DNA of 64,000 nucleotides from Serratia rubidaea (GCA_901472405.1 LR590463.1:496001-560000), one strand, 5' to 3'. Positions 1 through 10,041 are shown, counted from the first letter of the stretch. Made by a program: numbers and translations. The notes: generated by a model not told the origin, from the letters alone.

Positions 1-2
1 GC

Positions 3-269
3 TGGCAGCAGAATGCGGCGCCGGTGAAGCGGCTGATTGGCGGCAACGTGCTGATGAAAGACCTGGCGCCGGTGGCGCAGGACGTCAACGCGCTGGCGGA
101 ACTGGGGCTGACGCTGCTGGATCGCTGGCGGCAGGGCAAGCCGCTCGGCAAGCGTGAGGCGGAGCAGATCCAGCAGCAGCTGGACGCGGCGGCGCAGGTG
201 CGCGATGAGCTGACCATCGCCGCAGTGTATCCGCTGGAAACCCTGCTGCGCGGCCTGACGGTGCGCTGA
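3..269 (+). CDS. C-terminal fragment of an unrecognised protein, possibly a GH20-type hexosaminidase
   Basis: The reading frame is already open at the window edge (WQQNAAPV...) and stops at 267-269, leaving 88 residues. An internal GTG at 24 is not taken as the start, because the frame continues upstream without a stop. The tail is helical, with a charged amphipathic stretch (LGKREAEQIQQQLD). The general look recalls the C-terminal helical part of family-20 beta-N-acetylhexosaminidases, but no catalytic motif lies inside the window, so the product is effectively unknown. The gene converges on the NRPS-like gene that follows on the other strand. Confidence 0.5.
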   Translation, partial: WQQNAAPVKRLIGGNVLMKDLAPVAQDVNALAELGLTLLDRWRQGKPLGKREAEQIQQQLDAAAQVRDELTIAAVYPLETLLRGLTVR

Positions 270-304
270 GCAACCGGGCGGGCCGTCTCCGGCCCGCCGT
301 TTGC

Positions 305-3295
305 CTATGCCGTCAGCGAGACCGGCGCCTTGCCGGTGAGCCGGTACAGATAATTTTCCAGCTCCTGGCGGGTAAAGCGCGGCTCCTCAATGCCGCTGCC
401 GGCCAGAAAGCGCTTCACGTTGCTGCAGTCCCACTGGTAGGTATCCTGATACAGCTGCACCGCCGCCTGGCCGTGCGACATGTTGTCGCGGAACAGGCTG
501 AGCAGCGGGTACAGCGGCGCGTTTTCATCATGCTGCCACTGCGCCAGCCAGTCGTGGTAAGGCATCTGGCGGAAGCGGTAGCCGAAATAGTCCTCCAGCC
601 GCCGGAAGAACTGCTGCAGCGTCAGGTTGTTGCTGTCCTCGTGGATCAGATTGAACTTCAGCCCCAGCGCCTGCGGGTTACCGCTGATATGCGCAATGGC
701 GCGCGTCATATAATCCACCGTGGTCAGGCCTTCGCGCAGATCGCGCAGGTCGGGCACCGTACCGTTGCTCAGGCAGGTTTTCACCAGCCGCCCCCACCAC
801 TGGTAGTCGGCGCTGACGCCGCTCCGGCTGTGGCTGGTGGCGTACCCCAGCCGGAAGGTCATCAGCGGCAGCCCCTGCAGCGCCGCCAGATCGGCGATTT
901 TTTCCATTACCCATTTGCTGCGCACGTAGCCAAGATCGCTGAGCACCGCCGGCAGGTTCTGGTCGATGTCGTCGCTTTCCAGCATCACCCGTTTACCGGT
1001 GTGCAGATGCCCCCAGCTGTAAACGGAGATGGTGGACAGCAGCATCAGCGGCTTGGTGCGCAGGTGGGCGGCGAAGCGGATAACTTCGTTCAGGCCCTGC
1101 ACGTTGTCGCGCTTCATGTAGGAGTAGGGCTGGATAAAGTTCACCGCGCTGGCGGAGTGGTAAATGATGTCCACCTGTCGGCACAGTTGTTGATACTGCT
1201 CATCGGGCAGCGCGAAGCGGGGTTCCGCCAGATTACCGGGCACGACATACACCCGGCTGCGCTGTTCGGCGCTCAGGGCGATATGGTGTTTTTGCAGCAC
1301 CGCATCCAGGCGTTGGCCTGCCTGTTCGGCGCTGTCGCCGCGCACCAGGCAGTAAATATCCGCCTGACGCGTGGCGAGCAGGTCCGCCAGCAGATGCGAG
1401 CCGACAAAGCCGCTGGCGCCGGTCAGCAGAATGGCGCGTGGCTGCGTCAGCTGCTGCGGTTCAAAGTGCGGGTTGATCTGTACGTCCGGCGGCAATTTTG
1501 CATCTTCCTGTAGCGCGCGCACCGGCTCGCTGTCCAGCTCCGGCTGCGCCTGCCCGCTGCGTTGCGCCAGCTCGCGGGTCAGCGCGGCGACGGTGGGGAA
1601 TTCGTAAATATCGCGCACGTAGGTTTTCACCCCGAGCCGCTGGCCGATGGCCTCCGCCAGCCGGGCCGCCAGCAGCGAATGGCCGCCGATATCGAAGAAA
1701 TTATCATCGGCGCCGATCGCGTTCAGCGCCAACAGCTCACGCCAGACGGCGGCGACCTGTTCCTGCGCGGCGTCCGGCAGCGCATTGCCCGCCGTGGTGC
1801 GGCTGGCGGCATAGTGCGCCAGCAGCGCCGCCTTGTCGGTTTTGCCGTTGGCGTTCAGCGGCAAACGCGGCAGCAGCAGGTAATCGGCCGGCAGAAAGTA
1901 AGACGGTAGTGTCTTTTTTAGGCGTGCTTTGACGGCGTCGAGCAGGTCAGGCTGCGCAGCGTCGGCCACCAGGCAGGCGACGATCTTTTTATCGGCGGCC
2001 TGCTCAGGCTCGGTCACTACGGCGACCGCCGCGCTCACGCCGGGGGTCTGCATGATGACGCTCTCAATCTCGCCCAGCTCAATGCGATTGCCGCGGATCT
2101 TGACCTGATCGTCCAGCCGGCCGAGGTACTGAATGCGGCCGTCCGCCAGCCAGCGGGCGCGGTCGCCGCTGCGGTACAGCCGTTTGCCGTTAAACCCGGC
2201 GGGCTGCAGGAATTTTTCGGCGCTGAGCTGCGGGTTATGCAGATAGCCGCGCGCCAGACAGCTGCCGCTGATAAACAGTTCGCCGGGCGCGTCGCCGCTG
2301 ACCGGCTGCAGCTGCTCATCCAGAATAAAGATTTCCGTGTCGGTCACCGGGCGGCCGATGCTGGCGGTGGCGGCATCGGCGGCGCAGGTGAGTGGATTAC
2401 AGGTGGCGAAAATTGTCGCTTCGGTCGGGCCGTAGTAGTCAATCAGCGGACAGCCGAGCGGCGTCGGGTCGAGCGGCGCCAGCTTTTCGCCGGCGGTGAA
2501 CAGGTAGCGCAGCGCCAGTCGCGCCGGTTTGTCGGCGCGCACCACGTCAGGCACCAGCACCGTCGGCACGAAGGCGTGGGTCAACCGCCGGTCGGCAAAA
2601 AACTGCAGCAGCGCGGCGGGCTGCAACCGCTGCTCCTCCGCAGGCAGGCACAGTGCGGCGCCGCTGGTCAGTGCCGACCAGATCTCCCACTGCGCGACGT
2701 CAAAGCCGATGCCGGCGTTCAGCGTGGTGCGGCAGTCGGCGTCCATGGCAAATTGCCGGTTTGTGCCAGCGGACGATATTCCACAGCGACAGGTGTTCGA
2801 CCATCACGCCTTTAGGCGTGCCGGTGGTGCCGGAGGTAAAAAATAACATACGCCAGTGCCTGTTGAGGAATATCGACCGGTTGACGAGTTAATACTATTT
2901 CGTCTGGAATAGTATCAATGTTAATTAATTTTACGCTGTCGTACTGATTTTTTTCATTATTATTTTCATGGTCTGATAATATAATCGGCGAACGGCTTTT
3001 TTTCAATAATGTATTTGATACGTTGCTCAGGATAACTGCTGTCCAGCGGAATATAGGCGGCGCCGGCTTTGACTATCGCCAGCATGCCGATAATCAGCTG
3101 CGGCGTACGCTGCGCCAGCAGTGGAATATAATCACCGGGGCCGACGCCACGCCGCTGCAGCAGGGCGCACAGCCGGTTGCTGAGATCGTCCAGTTGTTGA
3201 TAGCTGATATTCTTATTGTCTTTATCGATAATTGCCGGGTGAGTAGGGGACGTGGAAACCTGTTGGATAAAAGCATCCAATACGTGATTGGCCAT
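305..3295 (-). CDS. Single-module NRPS-like enzyme: adenylation, carrier protein, thioester reductase (frame broken three times)
   Basis: With three extra bases removed (A run near 2997-3003, T run near 2842-2847, AAA near 2760) this is one 995-residue protein. The start is the ATG at 3295 (MANHVLDAF). The adenylation domain fills the first ~530 residues, with the A3 loop (TSGTTGTPKGVM) lying across the second break and the A5 motif YYGPTEATIF. A carrier domain follows with the phosphopantetheine serine in DNFFDIGGHSLLAARL. The C-terminal ~380 residues are a Rossmann thioester reductase (LTGASGFVGSHLL) that would release the bound acid as an aldehyde or alcohol. There is no condensation domain, so it probably activates and reduces one amino or aryl acid; the substrate cannot be read by eye. 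It could be a true pseudogene, but the lesions are the same kind as in essential genes here. Confidence 0.8.
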
Positions 3296-3451
3296 GGTTC
3301 TCTCCTGATAGCAAATATTGGTATAAAGATATTTGAGGTAAGGGTTGCCCGGCCGGACGAAAATTAATTATAGACAGATTTGGTAAAATGGAATTAAAAC
3401 GGCGTGGGATTTTTATTACTGCTTGTTTTAAGGGAAATAATAGTCTTATAA

Positions 3452-3477
3452 AGTAAAACGGCCGGCATAAGCCGACC
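3452..3477 (-). terminator. Rho-independent terminator of ridA
   Basis: On the minus strand the 7-bp stem GGTCGGC/GCCGGCC with a TTAT loop (one G-T pair) is followed by GTTTTACTTT. It lies 27 bases after the ridA stop codon and separates ridA from the NRPS-like gene. Confidence 0.7.
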
Positions 3478-3503
3478 GCTGTCAATCTAGCTTGCCGTCG
3501 GAA

Positions 3504-3890
3504 TTAACGACGTACGGCAATCGCTTCGATTTCAATCTTCACGTCTTTTGGCAGACGCGCCACTTCCACGCAGGAGCGGGCCGGGAACGGCGCGTTGTGC
3601 TCGCTGAAAAATGCTTCGTAGGTGGCGTTAACGGTGGCGAAATCGTTGAGATCTTTGACGAACACCGTAGTTTTAACGATGTCGGCGACCTTCAGGCCGG
3701 CGGCTTCGACGATGGCCTGCACGTTTTCCAGCGACTGGCGCGCCTGAGCGGCGACGTCGTCGGCCACGGCGCCGGTTTTCGGATCGACCGGGATCTGGCC
3801 AGAGGTGATGATCATGCTGCCCAGGTCAACGCCCTGCACATAAGGACCAATGGCTGCCGGTGCGAGTTCAGTGCTGATGTTACGTGACAT
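3504..3890 (-). CDS. ridA: RidA, reactive intermediate (enamine/imine) deaminase
   Basis: A 128-residue protein of the YjgF/YER057c/UK114 family, which hydrolyses reactive 2-aminoacrylate and related enamines released by PLP enzymes to the keto acid and ammonia. The family pattern is clear: IGPYVQG near the N-terminus, SGQIPVDPKTG, the C-terminal arginine signature FPARSCVEVARLPKD (the family arginine that binds the substrate carboxylate) and EIEAIAVR at the end. The start at 3890 (MSRNISTEL) is chosen over the longer frame from 3953 because it matches family length and has AGGAG a few bases upstream. It follows pyrB-pyrI as in other enterobacteria. It has its own terminator. Confidence 0.95.
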   Translation of the reverse strand: MSRNISTELAPAAIGPYVQGVDLGSMIITSGQIPVDPKTGAVADDVAAQARQSLENVQAIVEAAGLKVADIVKTTVFVKDLNDFATVNATYEAFFSEHNAPFPARSCVEVARLPKDVKIEIEAIAVRR

Positions 3891-4023
3891 GTTTTCTCCT
3901 GATTTTCCCTGCGGGTTCAGGCCGCGCCGCGGCGTAAATCCGTCAGGTATCAACGTGGGTAGTGAGCTTCGGAAATCCCATTATAGGGCGTCGCCGGCAG
4001 ATGAACAGGCGCGCCCGGCAATT

Positions 4024-4488
4024 TTATCCGGCCTGCAGCACCACCTGATGCTCGAACTCTTTTTCGCAGTAGCGGCACTGCAGGTGCACCGCGTCGGCGC
4101 GGGATTTAACGCTGAAGCTGGAGGGCACCGGCTCGCTGCGGCTGATGCAGTTGCCGTTCGGGCAGGTCAGCACGCCGTCGATATGGTCCGGCAGGCTGGG
4201 GGTCAGCTTGTGCACCACCTCATAATTGTCGATGCGGTTGACCGTGGCCTTCGGCGCGTACATCGCCAGCTGGTTGGCCTGCTGCTCGGTCAGGAAGGTG
4301 TTCTCAATCTTGATCAGATCTTTATGCCCCAGCTCTTTCGAGGGCAGATTCAGGCCGATGGTGATGCGCTGGTCGGTAGCGGTCAGCTTGAACAGGGTCA
4401 GCAGTTTAAAGCCGACCTGCGCCGGAATGTGGTCGATCACCGTGCCGCATTTAATGGCTTCAACCTGCAGTTTATTATCGTGCGTCAT
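4024..4488 (-). CDS. pyrI: Aspartate carbamoyltransferase regulatory chain PyrI
   Basis: A 154-residue protein that forms the regulatory dimers of ATCase, binding CTP/UTP (inhibition) and ATP (activation). The N-terminal allosteric domain starts [20 protein letters not shown]. The C-terminal zinc domain has the four cysteines that bind zinc and contact PyrB (CPNGNC and CRYC). It lies 11 bases downstream of pyrB in the same transcript, so it is controlled by the pyrL attenuator. Length and sequence are normal for the family, and no frame break is seen. Confidence 0.97.
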   Translation of the reverse strand: MTHDNKLQVEAIKCGTVIDHIPAQVGFKLLTLFKLTATDQRITIGLNLPSKELGHKDLIKIENTFLTEQQANQLAMYAPKATVNRIDNYEVVHKLTPSLPDHIDGVLTCPNGNCISRSEPVPSSFSVKSRADAVHLQCRYCEKEFEHQVVLQAG

Positions 4489-4499
4489 GATGATTCCCC

Positions 4500-5434
4500 T
4501 TAAAAGTCCAGTTCTGCGGTTAATACCAGCGCCAGCAGCGCCTGCCGGGCGAAAATGCCGTTGCCCGCCTGCTGGAAGTAGTAGGCGTACGGCGTTTTAT
4601 CGACGTCGATGGTGATTTCATCGATGCGCGGCAGCGGGTGCAGCACCTTCATGTTGTCGCGCGCCCCGGCCAGATCGGCGGCGCGCAGCACGAACTGCGC
4701 CTTCACGTTGGCGTATTCCGACGGGTCGAGGCGCTCTTTCTGTACGCGCGTCATATACAGAATATCCAGCTGCGGCACCACTTCCTCAATGCTGTTGGTG
4801 CAGGCTGTACGGAATGCCTTTCTCTTCCAGCATCTTCAGGATGTAGCCCGGCATCGCCAGCGCGTCCGGGGCGATGAAATAGAAGCGGTTGCCTTCAAAC
4901 TTGGCCAGCGCCTGGGTCAGGGAGTGCACGGTACGGCCGTACTTCAGGTCGCCGACCATGGCGATGTTGATATTGCTCAGCCGCCCCTGCGTTTCCTGAA
5001 TGGTGAACAGATCCAGCAGCGTTTGCGTCGGGTGCTGGTTGGCGCCGTCGCCGGCGTTAAGCACCGGAATATCGCCGGAGAAGTCGGAGGCCAGGCGCGC
5101 GCGCCTTCCTGCGGGTGGCGCATCACAATCGCGTCAACGTAGGTGCTGATAACGGAAATGGTGTCGGACAGCGTTTCGCCTTTCTTGCCGAGGGAGGTGT
5201 TGCTGCTGTCGGAGAAGCCGACCACCGAGGCGCCCAGGCGCTGAATGGCGGTTTCAAACGACAGACGGGTGCGGGTTGAAGCCTCGAAGAAACAGCTGGC
5301 GATGACCTTGTGCTTCAGCAGCTCCGGCTGCGCTGCGCCTTCAGACTGGCGGCGGTGCGCAGCACCAGTTCCAGATCTTCACGGCTGAGATCGTTAATAG
5401 AGATGATGTTTTTGTGATACAGCGGGTTGGCCAT
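4500..5434 (-). CDS. pyrB: Aspartate carbamoyltransferase catalytic chain PyrB (three frame breaks)
   Basis: Catalyses carbamoyl phosphate + L-aspartate to N-carbamoylaspartate, the committed step of pyrimidine synthesis, as catalytic trimers bound by PyrI. The start at 5434 ([20 protein letters not shown]) is the family start, with GGAG upstream. The frame breaks near 5340 (one base missing), near 5100 (one missing in a GC run, at MRHPQEGA) and near 4793 (one extra C before the NSIEE segment). Corrected, it is 311 residues, exactly the E. coli length. Visible signatures are [35 protein letters not shown] and the C-terminal [11 protein letters not shown]. The carbamoyl-phosphate loop (STRTR) lies between the first two breaks. 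Given the healthy pyrI, the breaks are most likely sequence errors. Confidence 0.93.
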
Positions 5435-5506
5435 TTTTCACTCTCCTCGACGCATGCCCGTGGCGCGGGGCGGTTAACAAACGCGGTGACGCTCTGCCTT
5501 GCAGGC

Positions 5507-5532
5507 AAAAAAAAGCCCCTCAACGAGGGGCC
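5507..5532 (-). terminator. pyrBI attenuator terminator
   Basis: On the minus strand the perfect stem GCCCCTC-GTT-GAGGGGC is followed by eight T residues. It starts 4 bases after the stop codon of the pyrL leader peptide and lies ~70 bases before the pyrB start. This is the arrangement of UTP-sensitive attenuation: a ribosome closely following RNA polymerase through pyrL at low UTP prevents the hairpin from forming. Confidence 0.9.
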
Positions 5533-5535
5533 TTT

Positions 5536-5628
5536 TTAATAAGATCGGTCCGGCAACAGGAGAAATAACGCCAGCTGACCGCCGATTGGCAGCCGGTTTT
5601 GCGGTGCAAAAGTGGTGCTGTTGTTCAT
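5536..5628 (-). CDS. pyrL: pyrBI leader peptide PyrL
   Basis: A 30-residue leader (MNNSTTFAPQNRLP...LLPDRSY) starting at 5628, with AGGAG eight bases upstream. It ends four bases before the attenuator hairpin, so its translation spans the pausing region. A longer in-frame extension to 5760 is rejected because the promoter lies inside it. The peptide sequence is not conserved relative to E. coli PyrL and need not be; position, ribosome binding site and overlap with the terminator region are what matter. Confidence 0.8.
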   Translation of the reverse strand: MNNSTTFAPQNRLPIGGQLALFLLLPDRSY

Positions 5629-5653
5629 GCTTTCTCCTGGCAAATTGCCGCGC

Positions 5654-5682
5654 ATTATACCCGCGACGGACGCCGCTGCAAA
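5654..5682 (-). promoter_or_regulatory. Sigma-70 promoter of pyrL-pyrB-pyrI
   Basis: On the minus strand a perfect -10 (TATAAT, 5654-5659) follows a 17-base spacer from a fair -35 (TTTGCA, 5677-5682). Transcription would begin about 15-20 bases before the pyrL start codon, just upstream of its ribosome binding site. Confidence 0.75.
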
Positions 5683-5725
5683 CGTTAAAAAGGGATTTTC
5701 GCAATCGATTGGCCGGAGGAAAACG

Positions 5726-5758
5726 GAAAAGGGAGAACGGGCCGTAACCCGCTCTCCC
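5726..5758 (-). terminator. Terminator downstream of argI
   Basis: The minus-strand stem GGGAGAGCGGG/CCCGTTCTCCC with a short loop is followed by TTTTCCGTTTTCC. It lies about 75 bases after the argI stop and insulates the pyrL promoter from argI transcription. Confidence 0.75.
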
Positions 5759-5831
5759 ATTGCCTGTGCGTGACGCGCCCCGGCAATATGCTGTTGAGCT
5801 TAGCCTAAATCAGGCGAAAGGGATCGTTTTC

Positions 5832-6850
5832 TTACCCTTCCTGGCTCAGCGTGGCGACCATTACCGCCTTGATGGTGTGCAGACGGTTCTCCGCCTGATC
5901 GAACACGATGCTGTGCGACGACTCAAACACTTCGTCGGTGACCTCCATGCCGCCGTACAGGCCGTACTGTTCGGCCATTTGCCGGCCGAGCGTGGTCTGA
6001 TCGTCGTGGAACGCCGGCAGACAGTGCAGGAACTTGACCTGCGGGTTGCCGGTCTGGCGCAGCATCGCCATATTGACCTGATAAGGTTTGAGCAGCGCGA
6101 TACGCTCCTGCCACACCTCTTTTGCTTCGCCCATCGACACCCAGACGTCGGTATACAGGAAATCGGCGTCCTGCACCCCGGCGGCAATATCTTCGGTCAG
6201 GGTAATCTTGCCGCCCAGACGTTCGGCCTGCGCCTGGCACTCCGCCACCAGCTCCGCCTGCGGCCAGCAGGCCTTGGCGCCACCAGACGCAGATCCATGC
6301 CCGTCAGCGCCGCCGCTTCCAGCAGCGTGTTGCCCATGTTGTTGCGCGCATCGCCGATATAGGCGAACTTCACCGCTGACAGCGGTTTGCCCGGCAGGTG
6401 TTCCTGCACCGTCAGCAGATCGGCGAGCAGCTGGGTGGGGTGGAACTCATCGGTCAGGCCGTTCCAGACCGGCACGCCGGCGTAGTGCGCCAGAGTTTCC
6501 ACCAGCGGCTGGCCGTAGCCGCGGTACTGAATGCCGTCGTACATGCGCCCCAGCACCCGGGCGGTGTCTTTCATCGACTCCTTGTGGCCGATCTGGCTGC
6601 CGCTCGGCCCGAGATAGGTGACCTGCGCTCCTTGGTCGAACGCGGCGACTTCAAACGCGCAGCGGGTGCGGGTGGAATCCTTCTCGAAGATGAGCGCAAT
6701 ATTTTTCCCCTGCAGGCGGCGGGCTTCACGGCCCTGTTTTTTCGCCAGTTTCAGATCGGCGGCCAGCTGCAGCAGCGCCTGCAGCTCTGCCGGGGTGAAA
6801 TCCATCAAGCGTAAAAAATGCCGCTGGTAAAAGGGGTTTGTGCTGCTCAT
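5832..6850 (-). CDS. argI: Ornithine carbamoyltransferase (one frame break)
   Basis: Catalyses L-ornithine + carbamoyl phosphate to citrulline in arginine synthesis; cytosolic trimer. The start at 6850 ([18 protein letters not shown]) is the family start. Signatures are the carbamoyl-phosphate loop [13 protein letters not shown], the [11 protein letters not shown] segment, DARNNMGN and the C-terminal [11 protein letters not shown]. One base is missing near 6279 (LRLVAP/ACWP junction); restored, the protein is 339 residues. It is divergent from rraB, and the shared upstream region carries two ArgR boxes. Gene order argI-rraB is standard in enterobacteria, which supports argI over argF as the name. 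Confidence 0.95.
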
Positions 6851-6875
6851 CGCCAGGTATCCTTTATCGTCTATT

Positions 6876-6914
6876 TTTGAATTAAAATTCACTTTATATG
6901 TATGAATATTCAAA
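6876..6914 (-). promoter_or_regulatory. Tandem ARG boxes (ArgR operator) of argI
   Basis: Two 18-bp ARG boxes separated by 3 bp, the canonical ArgR hexamer arrangement. Box 1 core TGAATTAAAATTCA (6878-6891) is a perfect match to TGAAT-N4-ATTCA. Box 2 core TGTATGAATATTCA (6899-6912) has one mismatch. They lie 26-64 bases upstream of the argI start, where they would overlap the promoter and allow arginine-dependent repression. Confidence 0.9.
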
Positions 6915-7013
6915 TTCAACCCCAGACAGGAAATCTTTCGTGATTAACGTGGCAGCCGCGACGGCGCTGTGTGAAAATAGAAGGAGTAAAAGCCATTTAT
7001 TGAGGATAGAGTC

Positions 7014-7436
7014 ATGGCAAACCGCGAATTGCTGGAAGAACAACGGGAAGAGACGCGTCTGATCATCGAAGAGCTGCTGGAAGACGGCAGCGATCCGGAT
7101 GCGCTCTACACCATCGAGCACCATTTCTCTGCCGAAAAGTTTGAAGTCCTGGAGAAGGCCGCGGTGGAAGCCTTCAAACTGGGTTACGAAGTCACCGACG
7201 CCGAAGAGTTGGAAGTGGAAGACGGCCAGCTGCTGATGTGCTGCGACGTGATCAGCGAAGTGGGCCTGAACCCGGAAGTGATCGACGCACAGGTCGAGCA
7301 GCTGGTGGCGCTGGCGGAAAAATGCGGCGTCAACTACGACGGCTGGGGCACCTATTTTGAAGACCCGGACGGTGAAGACGGCGACGACGAAGACGGTGAA
7401 TTTATCGACGAAGACGACGACGGCAAGCGCCACTGA
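7014..7436 (+). CDS. rraB: RraB, protein regulator of RNase E activity
   Basis: A 140-residue acidic protein that binds RNase E and modulates which transcripts the degradosome attacks. It matches the family over its whole length ([20 protein letters not shown] at the start, [20 protein letters not shown] in the middle) and has the typical very acidic, disordered tail ([19 protein letters not shown]). The start at 7014 is preceded by GAGGATAGAGTC. It is divergent from argI; a hairpin follows the stop. Confidence 0.96.
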   Translation: MANRELLEEQREETRLIIEELLEDGSDPDALYTIEHHFSAEKFEVLEKAAVEAFKLGYEVTDAEELEVEDGQLLMCCDVISEVGLNPEVIDAQVEQLVALAEKCGVNYDGWGTYFEDPDGEDGDDEDGEFIDEDDDGKRH

Positions 7437-7461
7437 TCGTTCCCTGTTTAACCACTCTGTA

Positions 7462-7483
7462 GGGCCGGCTCCCGCCGGCCTTT
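7462..7483 (+). terminator. Hairpin after rraB
   Basis: Stem GGCCGGC-TCCC-GCCGGCC followed by only three T residues, ten bases before the miaE start. It is probably a weak terminator or 3'-end processing structure. Confidence 0.5.
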
Positions 7484-7492
7484 GAAGACTTT

Positions 7493-8254
7493 ATGAATTA
7501 CCCATCGTTACTTGCCCCGATCCTCTCTTTTCTGCACTGTGAAACCCCGGACGGCTGGATCGACGCCGCGCGCCGGCCGGAAAACCTGTCGCTGCTGCTG
7601 ACCGACCATCTGGTGTGCGAGCTGAAGGCCGCCCAGACCGGCATGTGGCTGATCCGTCGCTACGTGGTGGACAAGGAGAGCGGCGATGCGCTGTTGGCGC
7701 TGCTGAAGCCGTATGAGACGTTTGTGCATGAGGCGCAGGGCGTGCCGGAGGCGCTGTTCAACCAGAGCCAGTTCACCCGCAAACTGCTGCCGAAGCAGGG
7801 TTCCGCCTACGGCCAGGATCTGGTGGACAAAATGGTGCTGCTGATTAAAGAGGAGCTGCACCACTTTTCTCAGGTGCTGTCGATTATGCAGTCGCGCGGC
7901 ATTGCCTATAAGAAAATCACCGCCAGCCGCTACGCCAAGCGGATGATCCGCGAGGTGCGCACTCACGATCCGGCGACGCTGATCGATAAACTGATCTGCG
8001 GCGCCTATATCGAGGCCCGCTCCTGCGAGCGCTTCGCCAGGCTGGCGCCGCATCTGGACGACGAGCTGCACCGCTTCTACCTGTCGCTGCTGCGCTCGGA
8101 GGCGCGCCACTATCAGGATTACCTGACGCTGGCGCAGCAGATCGCCGGCAGCGAGGATATCAGCGCACGCGTCGCCCACTTCGGCGGTATCGAGGCGGAG
8201 CTGATCCTGTCGCCGGACGATGAGTTCCGCTTCCACAGCGGCCTGCCGGCCTAG
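7493..8254 (+). CDS. miaE: tRNA 2-methylthio-N6-isopentenyl adenosine-37 hydroxylase MiaE
   Basis: A non-haem diiron monooxygenase that hydroxylates ms2i6A37 in tRNAs reading UNN codons. It is 253 residues with the diiron ligands in typical helical settings: CELKAAQTG, IKEELHHFSQV, EARSCERF and SLLRSEARHYQDY. E. coli K-12 lacks miaE, but Salmonella and Serratia keep it. Its TAG stop (8252-8254) and the TAG stop of the convergent GMC oxidoreductase share the palindrome CTAG, so the two genes overlap by four bases tail to tail. Confidence 0.94.
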   Translation: MNYPSLLAPILSFLHCETPDGWIDAARRPENLSLLLTDHLVCELKAAQTGMWLIRRYVVDKESGDALLALLKPYETFVHEAQGVPEALFNQSQFTRKLLPKQGSAYGQDLVDKMVLLIKEELHHFSQVLSIMQSRGIAYKKITASRYAKRMIREVRTHDPATLIDKLICGAYIEARSCERFARLAPHLDDELHRFYLSLLRSEARHYQDYLTLAQQIAGSEDISARVAHFGGIEAELILSPDDEFRFHSGLPA

Positions 8255-9863
8255 TCCGCCGCGCCGAGGATCAGATCGGCGGCCTTCTCGGCCAGCATAA
8301 TGGTCGGCGCGTTGGTGTTGCCGCTGGGCACCTGCGGCATCACCGAACCGTCGACCACCCGCAGCCGCGCAAAACCGTGCACCCGCAGCTGCAGATCGGT
8401 GACCGAATCCGCGGCGTGCTGCCCCATGCGGCAGCTGCCCACCGGGTGATACACCGTTTTACAGAAGTTGCGCACGAACTCCTCCAGTTGCGCGTCATCC
8501 TGCTGCCACGCCGGCTGCGGCATCAGCACCTCTTTGATTAACGGCTTCAGCGCCGCGGTCTGCAGAAAACGCAGGCCGAATTTCACCGCGCGCACGCAGC
8601 CGGCCAGGTCTTCCGGGTGGCCGAGGTAGTTGGCGTGCAGCTTCACCGCGTCGGCCGGGTTGCGGCTGCGCAGCAGCACTCGCCGCGCGCCTTCGGCTGC
8701 AGGTAGCCGACCTTCAGCGTCACGCCGTGGACCTCGGGCAGCGGTTCGCCCGGCACGTTGTCCCAGCCGTCGAGCAGCGGCAGGAAATGCACCTGCACGT
8801 CGGGGCGATCGCCGCCGCGGCTGTCGGCGAAGGCCGCGCCTTCCAGAATATTGGAGGTCAGCACGCCGCTGCGGAACGCCAGCCACTGCGCGCCGTGGCG
8901 CAGCGCCTGCAGGCCGCGGTCGGCGCCGAACAGGCTGACCGGCTGGCGGGTGCTGGCGTTGATCGACATATGCAGATGGTCGTGGAAGTTTTTGCCCACC
9001 GGCAGGTCGGCCAGCGGCGTGATGCCCAGCGATGTCAGATGCGCATGCGGGCCGATGCCCGACAGCATCAGCAGCTTGGGCGAGCCGACCGCGCCGGCGC
9101 AGATAATCACTTCCTGTTCGGCGAAGGCGCTCACCTCGGCGCCGCCGTTCTGGCTGTAGGCCACGCCGCGGGCGACGTTGTCTTCAATAATCACCCGGTG
9201 CGCCAGCGCGTTGAGTTTTACCACCAGCCGCTGCTGGTCGCGCACCGCCTGCAGGTAGGTGCGCGCGGTGCTGGCGCGCTCGCCGTTGCGGGTGGTGGTC
9301 TGGTAGAAGCCGACGCCGTGCTGGCTGTCGCCGTTGAAGTCGTTGCGGTAGGGCAGGTTCAGCTCCTGCCCGGCGCGGATAAACGCCATGCTGAGCGGAT
9401 GGCGATAGCGGTTCTCACTGACCGGCAGCAGCCCCTCGTCGCCGTGGTAGGCGTCGGACAGGCTTTCGTTGGCCTCGGCGCGCCGGAAGTAGGGCAGCAC
9501 GTCGCGGTAGCCCCAGCCGCGGCAGCCGTACTGCTGCTCCCAGTCGTCGTAATCCTGCTGCTGGCCGCGGATGTAGATCATGCCGTTGATCGAGCTGCTG
9601 CCGCCCAGCACTTTCCCCTGGGCGATCTGCATGCGGCGGCCGTTGGCGTGCGGTTCCGGCTCGGTTTCATAGGGCCAGCTTTTTTTGGCGATAATCTTCG
9701 CCACCCCGGCGGGCATTTTGATAAACAGGTTATTGTCGTCGCCGCCGGCCTCCAGCAGTAGCACCCGCGCCTGGGTGCGGCGGATCAGCTGCGCCGCCAG
9801 CACGCAGCCGGCCGAGCCGGCGCCGACGATGATGTAATCAAAACGGTTGTCTGACATAGGCAC
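8251..9863 (-). CDS. GMC-family FAD oxidoreductase (choline/alcohol dehydrogenase-like), one frame break
   Basis: An FAD-dependent oxidoreductase that would oxidise an alcohol group. The N-terminal Rossmann motif is DYIIVGAGSAGCVLAAQL, followed by LLLEAGGDD and the GMC signature regions GKVLGGSSSINGMIYIRG and CAGAVGSPKLLMLSGIG. The C-terminal half has the GMC histidine region (YHPVGSCRMG) and SGNTNAPTIMLAEKAADLI. One base is missing near 8681; restored, it is 537 residues. It resembles BetA, but no betB, betI or betT lies alongside, so the alcohol substrate is open. An inverted repeat 158 bases upstream (10021-10041) may be its operator. Confidence 0.85.
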
Positions 9864-10020
9864 TCCCTGTTGGCTGAACGAATCGCTGATAGCAGCGTAG
9901 TCCAGCCGGCAGGGCGGTCAAACATGCTTTCATTAATTTATTAATGAATGTCACAATAAATCGATGGCTAATGATTTTAGGTGAATTTAACTGACTGAAT
10001 AGCGCCGTATTCTTTCTGAA

Positions 10021-10041
10021 AATATCAATGATTGTGATATT
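10021..10041. promoter_or_regulatory. Perfect inverted repeat upstream of the GMC oxidoreductase
   Basis: AATATCA, seven bases, then TGATATT: a perfect 7-bp dyad in the AT-rich space between yjgM and the GMC oxidoreductase start. It has the look of a binding site for a dimeric repressor. No regulator gene is adjacent. Confidence 0.4.

Noticed and set aside
8251-9863. betA of a glycine-betaine operon
   Set aside because: Sequence is GMC-type, but betB, betI and betT are absent on both sides, so a specific choline dehydrogenase call is not supported.
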